Of a stretch of DNA of 21,644 bases, positions 12,286 to 21,519 are shown piece by piece. Position numbers and translations under genes: made by a program. The stretch's first letter is position 1, and every line of letters starts with the position of its first letter. The stretch is from Pezizomycotina sp. ARF18 (lineage: Eukaryota; Ascomycota): contig AZLU01000393.1 in the NCBI GenBank assembly GCA_002224055.1, positions 1 to 21,644 on the forward strand. The letters are read 5' to 3'. The notes beneath the pieces are model-generated. The model saw only the letters and a list, made by a program, of their open reading frames with translations, was not told where the DNA came from and did no database searches.

Positions 12286-12938
12286 TTAATCCTCAAATCC
12301 CCCCTCATTGCGACTTCTTATCTCGGATCCGACAACGACGATGTCGGACGAATCTACCTCCGTTGCAGTCTTCAGAAACTTTACGGGATACCAGTTGTAG
12401 ATCGGCCACGGTGGCACTACGAGCAGCAGCGTTAATAACCCTCCCCCGAGACCGATTTTGACCGTTTTCGTGATGTCTTCAGTGGCGAACCCAACGAAAC
12501 CAGGCGATACCCTTTACTGTTGTGTTAGCTCCGCGAAAAGGACGGCTTAGAGATTGCCGATTACAGTTGTCTTTTTTTTTTTTTTTTGTGAGAGATTGAA
12601 ATCATCGTCTTACCCCGACGAAGACGAGAAGCATCGTATTGATGAATTCCGCGAGACGTTGACCCTATGTAAAAAAGGGTGTATGGATTAGCATGCGAGG
12701 TGCTTTATTCTAGCCGAGAAAATCTTATAGAAAAGAAGAGCCGTGTGAAGAAGTTCTTAAGAGACGTCGATATTAGATGACGAGAAATGAATTGGGCATA
12801 CTTCGAAGTCCTGTAATCACAATTCCATTTTCGGATTAGTATAGCTGTTCCAAATGACCCCAAGGTGAGCAGGGTGAAGGAAAGAGGTTAATCGTTTGCT
12901 TACAATTTGTCCCTCTAGTAAATCCTGTATTTCTCCAT
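12286..12938 (-). CDS. SPC1: Signal peptidase complex subunit 1 (SPC12 type), four exons with a 9-nt microexon
   Basis: Small non-catalytic membrane subunit of the ER signal peptidase complex. Exon 1 (12938-12904) encodes the start through DLLEGQI. Exon 2 is only 9 nt (12810-12802), encoding DFE. Exon 3 (12664-12614) encodes GQRLAEFINTMLLVFVG. Exon 4 (12511-12286) encodes GFATEDITKTVKIGLGGG, then LLTLLLVVPPWPIYNWYPVK and a hydrophilic tail ending EGGFED. The DFEGQRLAE motif, two hydrophobic segments with a short loop, and LPPWPIY after the second are diagnostic of this family. Introns: 12903-12811, 12801-12665, 12613-12512. The start needs one missing G (MEEIQDLL), and exon 4 needs one extra T removed near 12500 (GIAWFVGFATED), the only apparent insertion in the window. 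Length about 106 residues, normal. Divergent from HTD2. Confidence 0.9.
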
Positions 12939-13551
12939 AGCTAGATCGACTTTCTAATAGTAAAAAAATGTTCTCGTTGCTTTTCGCGGTAAGTAATGTT
13001 TTCCTTTCAGAGGGAGCTTTTGTATGGTGAGAGATATCCAGGGAGTAAGAAGTAGTAGGATGTTGAGAAAGAGGACACGAACGTCGAACCTCTGTTACAT
13101 GCGATTCCTCAGTTAGGATTAAATTACATAAGCGGATGGTGCCCCACAAAATTTTTTGGGTTTTTAATGGCTCGTGGGATGCACTCAAGCATGGAGTTGA
13201 AATCGGCACCCTCCAAGGAAAAATCAGCGATCATGTAGCTTAGCCTGCTCAACGCCTAACTAACCTGTGGTATATCTGAAGGAAGGGCTAGAAGTGCTTA
13301 GTGTTGATGGAGACACCTAATTGCTCGTTTTTGAGACATTGTAAGTAATAATCTACTTTTTTTTTTTTTTTGTTTGTAGTTTCTTATTTTGATATACTGC
13401 GTTATGTACGCACCTCCCAATCCCTTTCACGGTATCTTATAAATACTTCTTAATTAACTAATTCTAAACAAGTATATAAGAGAGTCCCTCTCTCTTCTCA
13501 TCGACATCGACGGATAGGAGCCATCTGTCTATTTTTTTTTCCCTGTCGAGA
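12939..13551. promoter_or_regulatory. Shared divergent promoter region SPC1 (-) / HTD2 (+)
   Basis: The 613 bases between the two start codons. On the HTD2 side there is a TATAAATA at 13438-13445, a TATATAAG at 13473-13480, and a CT-rich stretch at 13486-13500 that fits a fungal transcription start region. A T15 run lies near 13357. The minus-strand frame that runs through this region into SPC1 exon 1 is read as leader sequence, because Spc1 proteins normally begin only some 10-15 residues before the DFEGQ motif. Confidence 0.55.
13438..13445 (+). promoter_or_regulatory. HTD2: TATA box candidate for HTD2
   Basis: TATAAATA lies 107 bases before the HTD2 ATG and about 45 bases before the CT-rich stretch. 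A second candidate, TATATAAG, is at 13473-13480. Confidence 0.45.
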
Positions 13552-14810
13552 ATGTTCAGGAAGAGCCTGTTGAAGATGGCACATACTGTTACTCGCGGTA
13601 ATTACAGCTCTGATGCCGCATTTGCGGCGGCAGACCCGGGAGTTCAAAAGTTGCTCTCGCAACGCTTCAGCGTCGTGCCAGATCTTCTTTCGCCGGTCCA
13701 ATTGCACACCTGAAGGTCACATTAGCTCCTTTCTTACCCGCGGGAGCAGGTGGAGCTAGCGGCGGCCTTTCGGAGGCAATACAGGCGCGGGGTATTGTGC
13801 CCGCGGGCCACCACTTGGTATTTTTCAACGATGCGGTTTCCGAAACGGAATTGGATCCGGACGGTTACGACGGCATCCGCAGCCCCGCGGCCGCTGGTCC
13901 CGGCGTATGTGGGCTGGGGGTTCGGTGACGCTCAGGCCGGAGGTAGTGCCGCAGCTCGAGGTCGGCCGCAAGGCGTACTGCTATGAGGTCGTGGAGAGCG
14001 TCGAGATCAAGCCTGGCCCACCGGGCGGCGACGGGTCACGGATAAGATGTTCGTATGGTTCAAGCGGAGGCTGTGGGCCGGAGCAATGTTCGGTGGTAAC
14101 GGCGGCGAAGGAGCTGCCTCCGCTGTTACGTCAAAGCAGGCCCGAGACGGACGAAAGAGGTAACGAGGAGTGTCCCGTCGTCGAGCGAAGGTGTCTAGTG
14201 TACATGCCTGAGAGAGCTAAGGATGAGCCTGCTGCGGCGCCTCGTGTTATAAAACGTACGTTCGCTTTTTATAACCCTTCCTTCTATCATTGTTTTTCCG
14301 ATATTTTTCAAAACTGAAAGTTGCAAACTACGGCTTATTATTGTATTCAATCTCTAATACCTTTTAAATCCAGCTCCCCACGCGCCATTGTTTAGCCATA
14401 CCTTCACGCCATCGCAACGCTTCTGTTTAGATATAGCGCCTTGACTTTCAACGCACACAAGATACATGTCGATCCGTCATTTGCGAAGGGCGTTGAGTCT
14501 CATCCGAACCTTATCGTCCAGGGTCCTTTAATGCTGACGTTCCTCCTCGAACTGCTCCGCACAAACGTTCTCGAAGTCGAAGCGGTGAGAAGTTGGCGCT
14601 GCATAGCTTCGAATATAAAAATCTGGCTCCTCTTTACGTTGACCAGCCTTGCCGCATCTGCGGAAGGCTGATTACCTATCCTCAGGGAACGATGATGGTG
14701 CACAGGCGTATGAACTTTGGGCAGAAACACTTCAGGGAGGTTATGCGGTCAAAGGCACGGCCATTGTAAAACCTATAGCCACTATGACCCCCCGAAATTG
14801 TAGAATTTAA
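13552..14810 (+). CDS. HTD2: Mitochondrial 3-hydroxyacyl-thioester dehydratase (type II fatty acid synthesis), two exons
   Basis: Hot-dog/MaoC-type dehydratase that removes water from 3-hydroxyacyl-ACP in mitochondrial fatty acid synthesis, the route to lipoic acid. The N-terminus MFRKSLLKMAHTVTRGNYSS is basic and lacks acidic residues, as in a mitochondrial presequence. Exon 1 (13552-14255) holds RRMWAGGSVTLRPE, VGRKAYCYEVVESVEIKPG, DKMFVWF and CPVVERRCLVYMPE. The intron is 14256-14373 (donor GTACGT, branch CTCTAAT). Exon 2 has the catalytic region FRYSALTFNAHKIHVDPSFA, then IVQGPLMLTFLLELLR, FEYKNLAPLYVDQPC, and at the end AYELWAETLQGGYAVKGTA. The Asn and His of NAHKIH match the family active site. 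Missing bases near 13706, 13900, 14036, 14422, 14591 and 14688, plus two in 14060-14150, break the frame; each repair restores consensus. Exon 1 is clearly more GC-rich than its surroundings. Confidence 0.92.
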
Positions 14811-15160
14811 TGTACGTACCCCTGTAGTTATACATATCTCCTATCTGGCCAGAAGATCCTATATTGGTTGGTATACAACATCAATCGCGATGTAAAACCA
14901 CTCTGAAATCACTCCCAGATGAACTGATAGTTTGTTTTATATCGGTTCTGCAAAAAGCAGAACCTTTTTTTATGGATTTTATATTTATTTTTTTTTTTTT
15001 TTTTAAAAAAAAAAATAAGTTTTTCTACGATTTTCTGTTTTCTTTTTTTTTTTTTTTTTTAAAAAAAAATTCCTAGCCCTCAAACTCCATATGCGTAGAA
15101 TCGTTCGCAGTGGCATTAGGACGCTCATGCCCGTTCCTAATCCTTCCCTCCAACCTATAA
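14811..15160. other. HTD2 3' flank with poly(T)/poly(A) runs
   Basis: Contains a terminator-like hairpin at 14944-14971, then two T-run/A-run pairs (14988-15015 and 15042-15069) that are themselves partly self-complementary. No gene seen. Confidence 0.55.
14944..14971. other. Perfect 8-bp hairpin followed by T7
   Basis: GGTTCTGC-AAAAA-GCAGAACC followed by seven T, 134 bases after the HTD2 stop. It has the form of a bacterial intrinsic terminator, but the surrounding genes are eukaryotic Pol II genes. It may be a 3' UTR stem-loop, a Pol III stop, or chance. Confidence 0.45.
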
Positions 15161-15385
15161 CCTTTTTTTTATAGTGATCCTCCTCTTTTTCCTCGTCGTC
15201 CGCCTCAATACCTAGCCGAATCAGACGCCCAAATGCGAGACCGTGTCGCTAATAGAGAAAAAAAGAAGGAGTCTACCCAAACGAAAGCCCGTCCCTCTTC
15301 AACGTTCCTTTCCAGCAATATACACAGGATAAATCACGGTAGACAGGGAAATGAAGCCCATAAAGAGAAAGAAAGAAAAAGATAA
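15161..15385 (+). CDS. Weak candidate exon, basic protein of unknown function
   Basis: After a T-rich tract ending TTTTTTTTATAG (acceptor-like, AG at 15173-15174), a frame stays open to TAA at 15383-15385. It reads DPPLFPRRPPQYLAESDAQM, then RDRVANREKKKESTQTKA, and ends in a Lys/Arg-rich tail. The first Met is in AQMRDR. The N-terminal half looks protein-like; the tail is shaped by A-rich sequence. No upstream exon or family could be identified. It may be chance. Confidence 0.15.
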   Translation, partial: PFFYSDPPLFPRRPPQYLAESDAQMRDRVANREKKKESTQTKARPSSTFLSSNIHRINHGRQGNEAHKEKERKR

Positions 15386-16661
15386 GAAAAGAAGACACAG
15401 CAAGAAAAAAAAAAAAAACTCCGTCCGGAATCCCAGAAAAAAATTTCTAACCTTTTTCAACTTGTGACATTAGAGAGTGTTCATGTTCTCAACCAAAAGG
15501 AGAAAAAGAGAAGGAAAGAAAGTAAGGGGAAGCAAGGAAAGCAGAAAAGAAAAAAGAAAAAAGCGCTATCCTGACGCAACCAGAACAATGAATGAAACAA
15601 AACGAATGCAGACCCAAGACCGAACAGCTCCAGTGGGATGTTTAGAAAGGAATATACATGATCGTTAAGCGTGGATTTTAAATGTACAATGGGAATTAAA
15701 AACGGGGTTTTTGGAGAGTAGATGTGGCGAACAGGGGGAGAAAAATACATCACTTGCACATAACCAGCGCAATAGCCTGAGTCCAAAACGAGTACAAAAG
15801 GAAAGGCTGAATACATCAAACAGCATTTTTCGTAAGTGATCTCAGAAACACTTCCCTTCATGAACCCTTCAAAGGCATATTTTTAGAAATAGCCTTAGAG
15901 TAAGGCAGTGGGTATAAGGCAGAAAGAGAATAATAGGCCCCTCCTGTACTGTGATCCAACTCCTTTTCCTAATTTTTAATAGCCAGAAGAGAGATGAGAG
16001 TAAAGCGTGCTAAAAGAGATGAAGATACAAAGAACAAACGAAGAAAAGAAACAAATATATGTATATGTGTGAATACTCCAAGAGCGAAAGAAAGAATATA
16101 AATAAAATAGTATTTGCAACGCTTAGCACTCCAGAAAAAAAAAAAGAAAGAAAAAACAACCCGAATAAAACCGTAGCCAGAGTGCTAGCGGGTATCAAAT
16201 GAGTTAAACAGTATGTGATGAGCATGGGGGTAATTCTTTTTGTTTTTCGAGGGGGAAGGAAACCAATATGATAAAGATAATAGAAATGACGGCGACGAAA
16301 AATAAAATGAACTAGAAAGCAGAAAAACAAAAGACATTGTTGTCCATATCGAACAAATCAAAACACAGTAGAATGAAACAAGATACCAGACCACAGAAGC
16401 ACAGGTAACATCTATCATGGTAGTAACAAGACCCGACCTTGGTGATCCTTGTCCGAAAATGCAACAAGCTGATAGCTGTAACTTTAGGACAACAAATCAG
16501 GCTTGTCTTTGATGTAAATTGGACGAAGGAATCGTGGCACAGAATAGAAAGATACGAGAGGAGAAAGCAAAACATGATTCCTAGGGCGGAAATTTTTAGG
16601 GAAAAAAAAGAAAGAAAGCAAGGTTGTGTTTATTAACAAAGAAAATGTTAAGGCTGTACAG
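15386..16661. other. Purine-rich intergenic DNA, no gene seen
   Basis: Strongly A/G-rich on the plus strand with many GAAA and AAAGAAA stretches. Minus-strand frames here are Phe/Leu/Ser-rich by composition and show no domain. Nothing recognisable as coding, RNA gene or repeat family. Confidence 0.5.
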
Positions 16662-16721
16662 TTAAAGAGCAATACCTCCCGCCCCAGCATCAATGAAATC
16701 TTGTATGCGGGAAAAATCATC
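16662..16721 (-). CDS. Possible 3'-terminal exon, weak
   Basis: In the minus strand, CCATTAACAAGATAG looks like a branch site and acceptor. It is followed by an open frame reading DDFSRIQDFIDAGAGGIAL and TAA, 20 codons in all. It could be an extra last exon of the decapping-related gene just upstream on this strand, whose own stop is at 16929-16927, or a fragment of something else. The join is not in frame as given. Confidence 0.17.
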   Translation of the reverse strand, partial: DDFSRIQDFIDAGAGGIAL

Positions 16722-16926
16722 CTATCTTGTTAATGGAGGTATAGAAGATGTTTAGTGAGAAAAGACCGAAGATAACAAATACTGAAAGAAAACTCCAGAG
16801 CGGCCTGAAAATACAAGCTAACGAAAGTGAGAAACAGAAAGGGAATATATATAGATATCGGGTGGGGGAAATCGAAACCGGAGAATTTACCGGAGTAAGA
16901 TTGGGTCCCATATGTACAATGTGTGA

Positions 16927-18292
16927 TTAACCTCGAACGCCTGTAGCACTTGCCGTGTCCATTTTGAGCGCCCATCGAAGATAATCCTCTATTACTTTTG
17001 GGTCCTTGGAGGGCACACTGTTTTGAACGTTCCCGAGGGGAACCTGCTTCTTGGGAATTGCCGAATTGTTGGCCTGGTCTGTTGATAGCGTTGAATACTT
17101 GTTGGCCTTTGGGGTTGTAGGTGACGAAGATGTGGTAGAGTAATTGTTATGCTTGACCAGGGTTTTGTTGCGAAAATTCTCCTGTCGTTTCATACCATTT
17201 CTCGATTTTTGGCGAAGGAGAAAGAGGTAGAGCCATGCCGCAACGGTTCCGGGACGCAGGAGCGTGTTGTAGCAAGATCTCCTTTAAAGCGGAGGCCTTC
17301 TCTTTGCGTTTCCTTGCCGCCTCCAGCTCAACCTCATTGCTGCCGTCGTTAACTCTGGTCTTCTTCGCGTCCGACAGAGGCTGGGTTTTCTTATCCACGG
17401 AATCCATGGCGAACAGCATGTCCGCTCCGCTTGAGTTGCTTTGGGCATCGTACAGGTTAAGTCATTCGTGCCAGGAGATTACCAGTAGACGACTTCGAAA
17501 CGGGTTGTCGTCGAGTAGACTTTCCCGCCTGCTGCGACGTTGCGGTCTCAACCCAGCAGCACGTTCCTCGCTATCGACCCTGAAAAGCTTGGCGAGTGGG
17601 GATTCTTCATTTTCGTGTCCGAGGAGGGAGAAGAATCGCTAGTATCAGATTCTTCAGAGGACATCATCGCTGAGAATGATGGTCCATTTGGCGTCGAGGG
17701 ACGGATTTGGAGAAGAAGCTGGGCAAAGGCAAAGCGGACGGAGCAGGCGAATGGTGGAATGTCGGACCAGCGTAATGTTTCCCGGGTGTTGCAAAAGGTT
17801 TCGCTGTATGTGCAATGGGGAAGGGAAGGTCTTCGTCGGCCACACCTGGGAAACCATCGATAACAGCCTTGGAAGCCGCAGCCGTATTAAGATCTTTGGG
17901 GCGTTTCGGCTGCCTTTTCTTTCTACCTTCTTTCGTTACTGGAGAGATTGCCTCCATCGCTGGCGTAAGGTTGCGCGAGCTTACCCGATTTGTTCCCTTT
18001 AGGAGGGTCTCAGGACCAGCTGCTATCGGCGTCGGGTCTGATCGAACGTGCACTAAAATATTGTCATCGGCGCTCCCTTTAGACTTCGAAGGGAACGACG
18101 GCAAGTTAGAATTCGAATTTCCATTGTGATTCGGGGATGCACAGATCGCGAATTTTGGCCATTGTAATTTCGATTGTTGTGACGCTTGGGAACTTGTGCT
18201 ATCGAGGAGCTGCTTTGGATGACGATGGTTGGCACCGGGACGTGGTCTTGCCGGCGTGTTGTTGATGAGGGATTTTGCTGAGTTGACGACAT
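16927..18292 (-). CDS. PNRC/Edc-type mRNA-decapping-related protein, at least two exons
   Basis: The protein starts near 18292 (one G missing after the ATG gives MVVNSAKSLINNTPARPRP). It runs through a disordered Ser/Asn/Pro-rich region with a basic patch (KEGRKKRQPKRPKDLN). It then reaches the key motif at 17774-17703: HYAGPTFHHSPAPSALPLP followed by SFFSKS. This (Y)AG-x-F-x-x-SP-x-PS-LP-P signature is the PNRC short motif, known in human PNRC2 and yeast Edc1/Edc2 to bind the decapping enzyme Dcp1-Dcp2. After it come SSEESDTSDSSPSSD and KLFRVDSEERAAGLRPQRRS. A 44-nt intron is placed at 17482-17439. Exon 2 has DMLFAMDS, a charged helix (VELEAARKRKEKASALKEIL) and the C-terminus VIEDYLRWALKMDTASATG. 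At least four frame changes are needed (17.69, 17.60, 17.44 and 17.19 kb), as elsewhere. The role in mRNA decay is inferred from the motif. Confidence 0.75.
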
Positions 18293-19250
18293 TTAGACCG
18301 AGGTTATAATATGAAAAAAGGTGATACAACAACGGTTCTATGGTTTTTCTAGATAGTTCAACCAAGTAAAGTGGGTGTTGCTACCGGTCGTGAAGAAGCC
18401 AAAAAGGTCAAATAAAGAATATACGGCAAGCCGCCAACCAAATGAACACGCTAATTCAAACGACGCCCCAAAAAAAAATACCAAAACTTGTAGTGGAAAA
18501 AGAGTTTAAAACAGTGAGAAGAGAGGGTTTTTGAGTGAGACGATGAGATATGAGGTGGGTTTAGGGATGGAGGCGTCAATAAGTTTGGTGTATTTGCAAA
18601 ATATAGTAATTAAGACGTAAATGCGATGAGTATGATGCCGCAAATAGAGGAAAACTGCAAGCCCAAAGTTCAGCCAAACGCCCGAGTAAGAAATTATATT
18701 TTGAACAGGAGTGAAACTAACAAAAGGCTCAAAAGGTAAACAGCAAATGGTTTTTAAGGTTGTGCTATATATTAAGAAAATATTAAAGGAGAAGTTGTGA
18801 TATTATTGTCGAAATTTCAGGAAGTTCGGTGGTATGTCGCGGGGATTATCGAGAAGTTGAGTACACGGCCGAAGAACTTTGCTGACCGGGAAGGATACGC
18901 TTTCGCAGGATGATCGTGACTGAGAGATGGTGATGTTGATGATATTGTCTATGGTCGCGATCGTGCTGGAGAACACGTCATATTATCCTTTAGGAGGAGC
19001 GAGAGGACAGAAAAGCTCGGTCGCCGGCAGAGAATAGGAAGGAGAGGTATGAAAAACAGAACAAAAATAGCGAGACGAAATGGGAACGCTAGTGTAGGGA
19101 GTAATGTTTTGTCGGTGTCCCTGTCGAGTCCTGTAGCGATCGATTTCCTCGAGAATATAAGTGTGGATGTATATACGTCTTCGTATTGGTTTGGCTGTGA
19201 GTTGAGATATCAGAATCCGGTTCCTGGAGGATTATTACTGTTGTATCGTG
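18293..19250. other. Upstream region of the decapping-related gene
   Basis: Probably its promoter and 5' leader. Between about 18798 and 18970 both strands are open in one frame (minus: DVFSSTIATIDNIINITISQ...; plus: FQEVRWYVAGIIEKLSTRPK...) and the base composition is more balanced than in the flanks. Neither has an ATG in a suitable place or a recognisable domain. No confident gene. Confidence 0.35.
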
Positions 19251-19262
19251 TGGTCGTCCTAC

Positions 19263-19293
<31 letters not shown>

Positions 19294-19392
19294 TCTATTT
19301 TATTTGAAGGGCAAGGGGAGAGAGAATTTATGGAAACGGTTTTTTTCGAATTTTTTTGGTGCTAGATAGATTTTTTTTTTTTTTTTTTTTTT
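19263..19392. repeat. Two poly(T) tracts (T26 and T22)
   Basis: T26 at 19263-19288 and T22 at 19371-19392, separated by about 80 AT-rich bases. Simple homopolymers. Confidence 0.85.
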
Positions 19393-19615
19393 ATAAATAT
19401 ATATTTTAGCAGAGTGTTGGTGATGGATAACAAAAAAGATGAGGAGGGTAAAAGTTAAAAGAGTGAAGAGGGAAGGAATAATTTTTTGAGGGGTGTTGTA
19501 TATAATTGGAGGAATAGAGAAGAAGGATGTGTGTGAAAGGGTTGGGGAAGAAAATAATAATATAGGAAAAAAAAAAAAAGAGGTAGGAAGAAAGGGTGGG
19601 TGGGAATAAGTTCTT

Positions 19616-19646
19616 ATTTTATTTTATTTTATTTTATTTTATTTTA
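19616..19646. repeat. (ATTTT)6 microsatellite
   Basis: Six exact copies of ATTTT followed by a final A. Confidence 0.95.
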
Positions 19647-20113
19647 CTTGGTATCTATCGTTGAGTCAAGCTTGAGAAAAGGAAGACAGAAGGGAAAAAA
19701 AGAATTAGATTTTTAAATTAAAATTAGTTGAATGAAAGGCGGGGGGGGAATATGCAAATATATAACAAAGGGAAGAAGATGCACTACTGGAACAAAAATA
19801 AATAAAAAATAAAGAAATACGGGAAAAAAAAAAAATAACACCACACTCACACCTCTGACCTTCTTACTAAGCACTCCTAAGCACCCTCTTCTCTTTTGCC
19901 CTTCTCCTTCCTCCTGCTTCTTACTCTCCTTCTTCCTTGCTTTCCTTCCTGGAGTAAATCATTTTCAGCCTGTTTTAGAGCGGTGCAAGGGGGCAAGACA
20001 ATCAGTAGGGTTTTTTTTTTTTTTTGCCCCCCTTCTTTTTTTTCCCCCTTGATAGACTATTCTTCCTTTTTGGGCGAGTGAGTGCCACAACAACACGCTC
20101 TCTCGATATTTAT

Positions 20114-20193
20114 CACGTGCATATATATACATTCTTCCCAAGGAAAAAAGAGAGAGGGTTAAAAAGAGAAGAGGCTAGAAGCCCAGGCACGTG
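20114..20193. promoter_or_regulatory. Pair of CACGTG E-boxes
   Basis: CACGTG at 20114-20119 and 20188-20193, each within CACGTGCA, 74 bases apart. The motif is bound by fungal bHLH factors such as Cbf1 or Pho4. The target gene is not clear, since no gene was recognised within 1 kb. Confidence 0.3.
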
Positions 20194-20540
20194 CACCTTT
20201 AACCAAGTTCGCCCGATGAAATGGGCGGCAGTGCCTCTTTCCGGTCTCGCCGTATTCTCTCTCTTTTTTTTTTAAAAAAAAAAATAGAGAAGCTGAGCAG
20301 CCAGCCATGCAAGTAGTAGTTATACAGCCAAATAGCTCAAATATCCTTTTCCGTTCTGAGTTATTCCGGAAAACAGAATATGCCTAGTTGTTCGACAGTT
20401 TATCAAACCTTTTTTTTTTACAGGCACAAAGGGGGAAAAAAAAGTGTGTCGGGTAAAATGAAGAAAGAAAAAAAAAAAACGGTCGCTTAGCCGCTGGTAA
20501 TTTCCTCTACGTATACATTTTGTGTTTCTCATACGCTATT

Positions 20541-21440
20541 GCAATGACGGTTTTTCGAATGTTTATGCGTCCATTTTGCTGTGGCAAGCAAGCAAGCAAG
20601 GTAGGTAAGGCCTAAAAGCTATGAAGTATATATCTATTGCTATACCTACGTACTTCTTTAAGGAGTGGCTCGTAGTTATTGCAACGTTCCCATTCACGTA
20701 CTGGCTAAATATTACTGTTGTGTGATATATACTATACGTATATTTATATATTTTTTTATTATTTATATTGCCTTTTAATCTTATGAAACTGGTCAATTGC
20801 TACAAATTTAGTTACTATTAGGCTTCAAGGTTGAGAAGAATCGAGCTATATAGGCTCAAGGGACATGTACTAGAGAGGCGACTTATAGAGTTGTGTATAT
20901 AAAGTATTAATAATTGATATAATTGTAACTCATGAAAGTATCGCTAGAGGGCTCCTTCTACTGCTCTTGTTATTCTGTTTGCAATTGATTCTCTAGATCT
21001 ATGAGTCAGGATTTGTTGGTATTTTTCTGCTGTACGGCCACAGAGTATAAAGAAAATAGCTGCCAGAAAGGTGCTTCAAACTCCAAGTATGGGTTCCTTA
21101 GAGGATAGTTAAGTTGCTAGTAACATTTTCATACTCGTAACGACGGTATACTTCATTCACTTCGGATTAGTATTCAAAGCCTACCAAGGAGATGGGTGAG
21201 AACTAAAAGGATATCAGTCGTGCAACAATTTGAATATACTTATATAAGTATGCCTACACGTATATACTGTCTTGACAGTTCAAGGTTGGAAATATTGCGG
21301 TGGATTCAAGATTCTTCTATTTCATGCCATTTTAATGGCTTTTTTTGGTCCGGTTCTCCATTCTCAAGCTGAAGCTTTGTCCTCGTGGCCAATAAAAGTT
21401 TGAGAGACCAGTACTAGTAGTAGTTTTAAAAGAAGAGGCT
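20541..21440. other. AT-rich DNA, no gene seen
   Basis: Contains a short GCAA tandem (20584-20600), a TGAGTCA Gcn4/AP-1-like site at 21002-21008, and a 6-bp hairpin followed by T7 at 21326-21346. Frames are short and AT-driven. Confidence 0.45.
21326..21346. other. 6-bp hairpin followed by T7
   Basis: GCCATT-TT-AATGGC followed by seven T. It is the second terminator-like element in the window, weaker than that at 14944 because the two-base loop is sterically poor. Confidence 0.3.
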
Positions 21441-21519
21441 CAAAAAAAAATATACGTAGAAATAAAGCGAAAGATTTCCCCGCGCCACTTTTTTCTTTTC
21501 TTATCGAAATTCAACCTTG

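Larger units (their letters stand above)
19393..20540. other. AT-rich and CT-rich intergenic DNA, no gene seen
   Basis: Holds an (ATTTT)n repeat, A/T runs, a pyrimidine-rich stretch at 19860-19950 and two CACGTGCA elements at 20114 and 20188. No frame with protein-like composition was found. Confidence 0.5.

Noticed and set aside
12817-13209. Long minus-strand open frame of 130 codons as a separate gene
   Set aside because: Its last part overlaps SPC1 exon 1 (GEIQDLLEGQI); the rest is SPC1 leader/promoter with no recognisable domain.
14864-15076. Plus-strand open frame of 70 codons downstream of HTD2
   Set aside because: More than half is Phe/Lys from T- and A-runs; no protein-like composition before that.
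15481-16975. Phe/Leu/Ser-rich minus-strand frames suggesting membrane proteins
   Set aside because: They arise from purine-rich plus-strand DNA; none has a consistent topology, splice context or family motif.
20584-20600. GCAA tandem as part of a CRISPR-like or telomere-like array
   Set aside because: Only about four copies of a 4-bp unit; no spacers or extended array.
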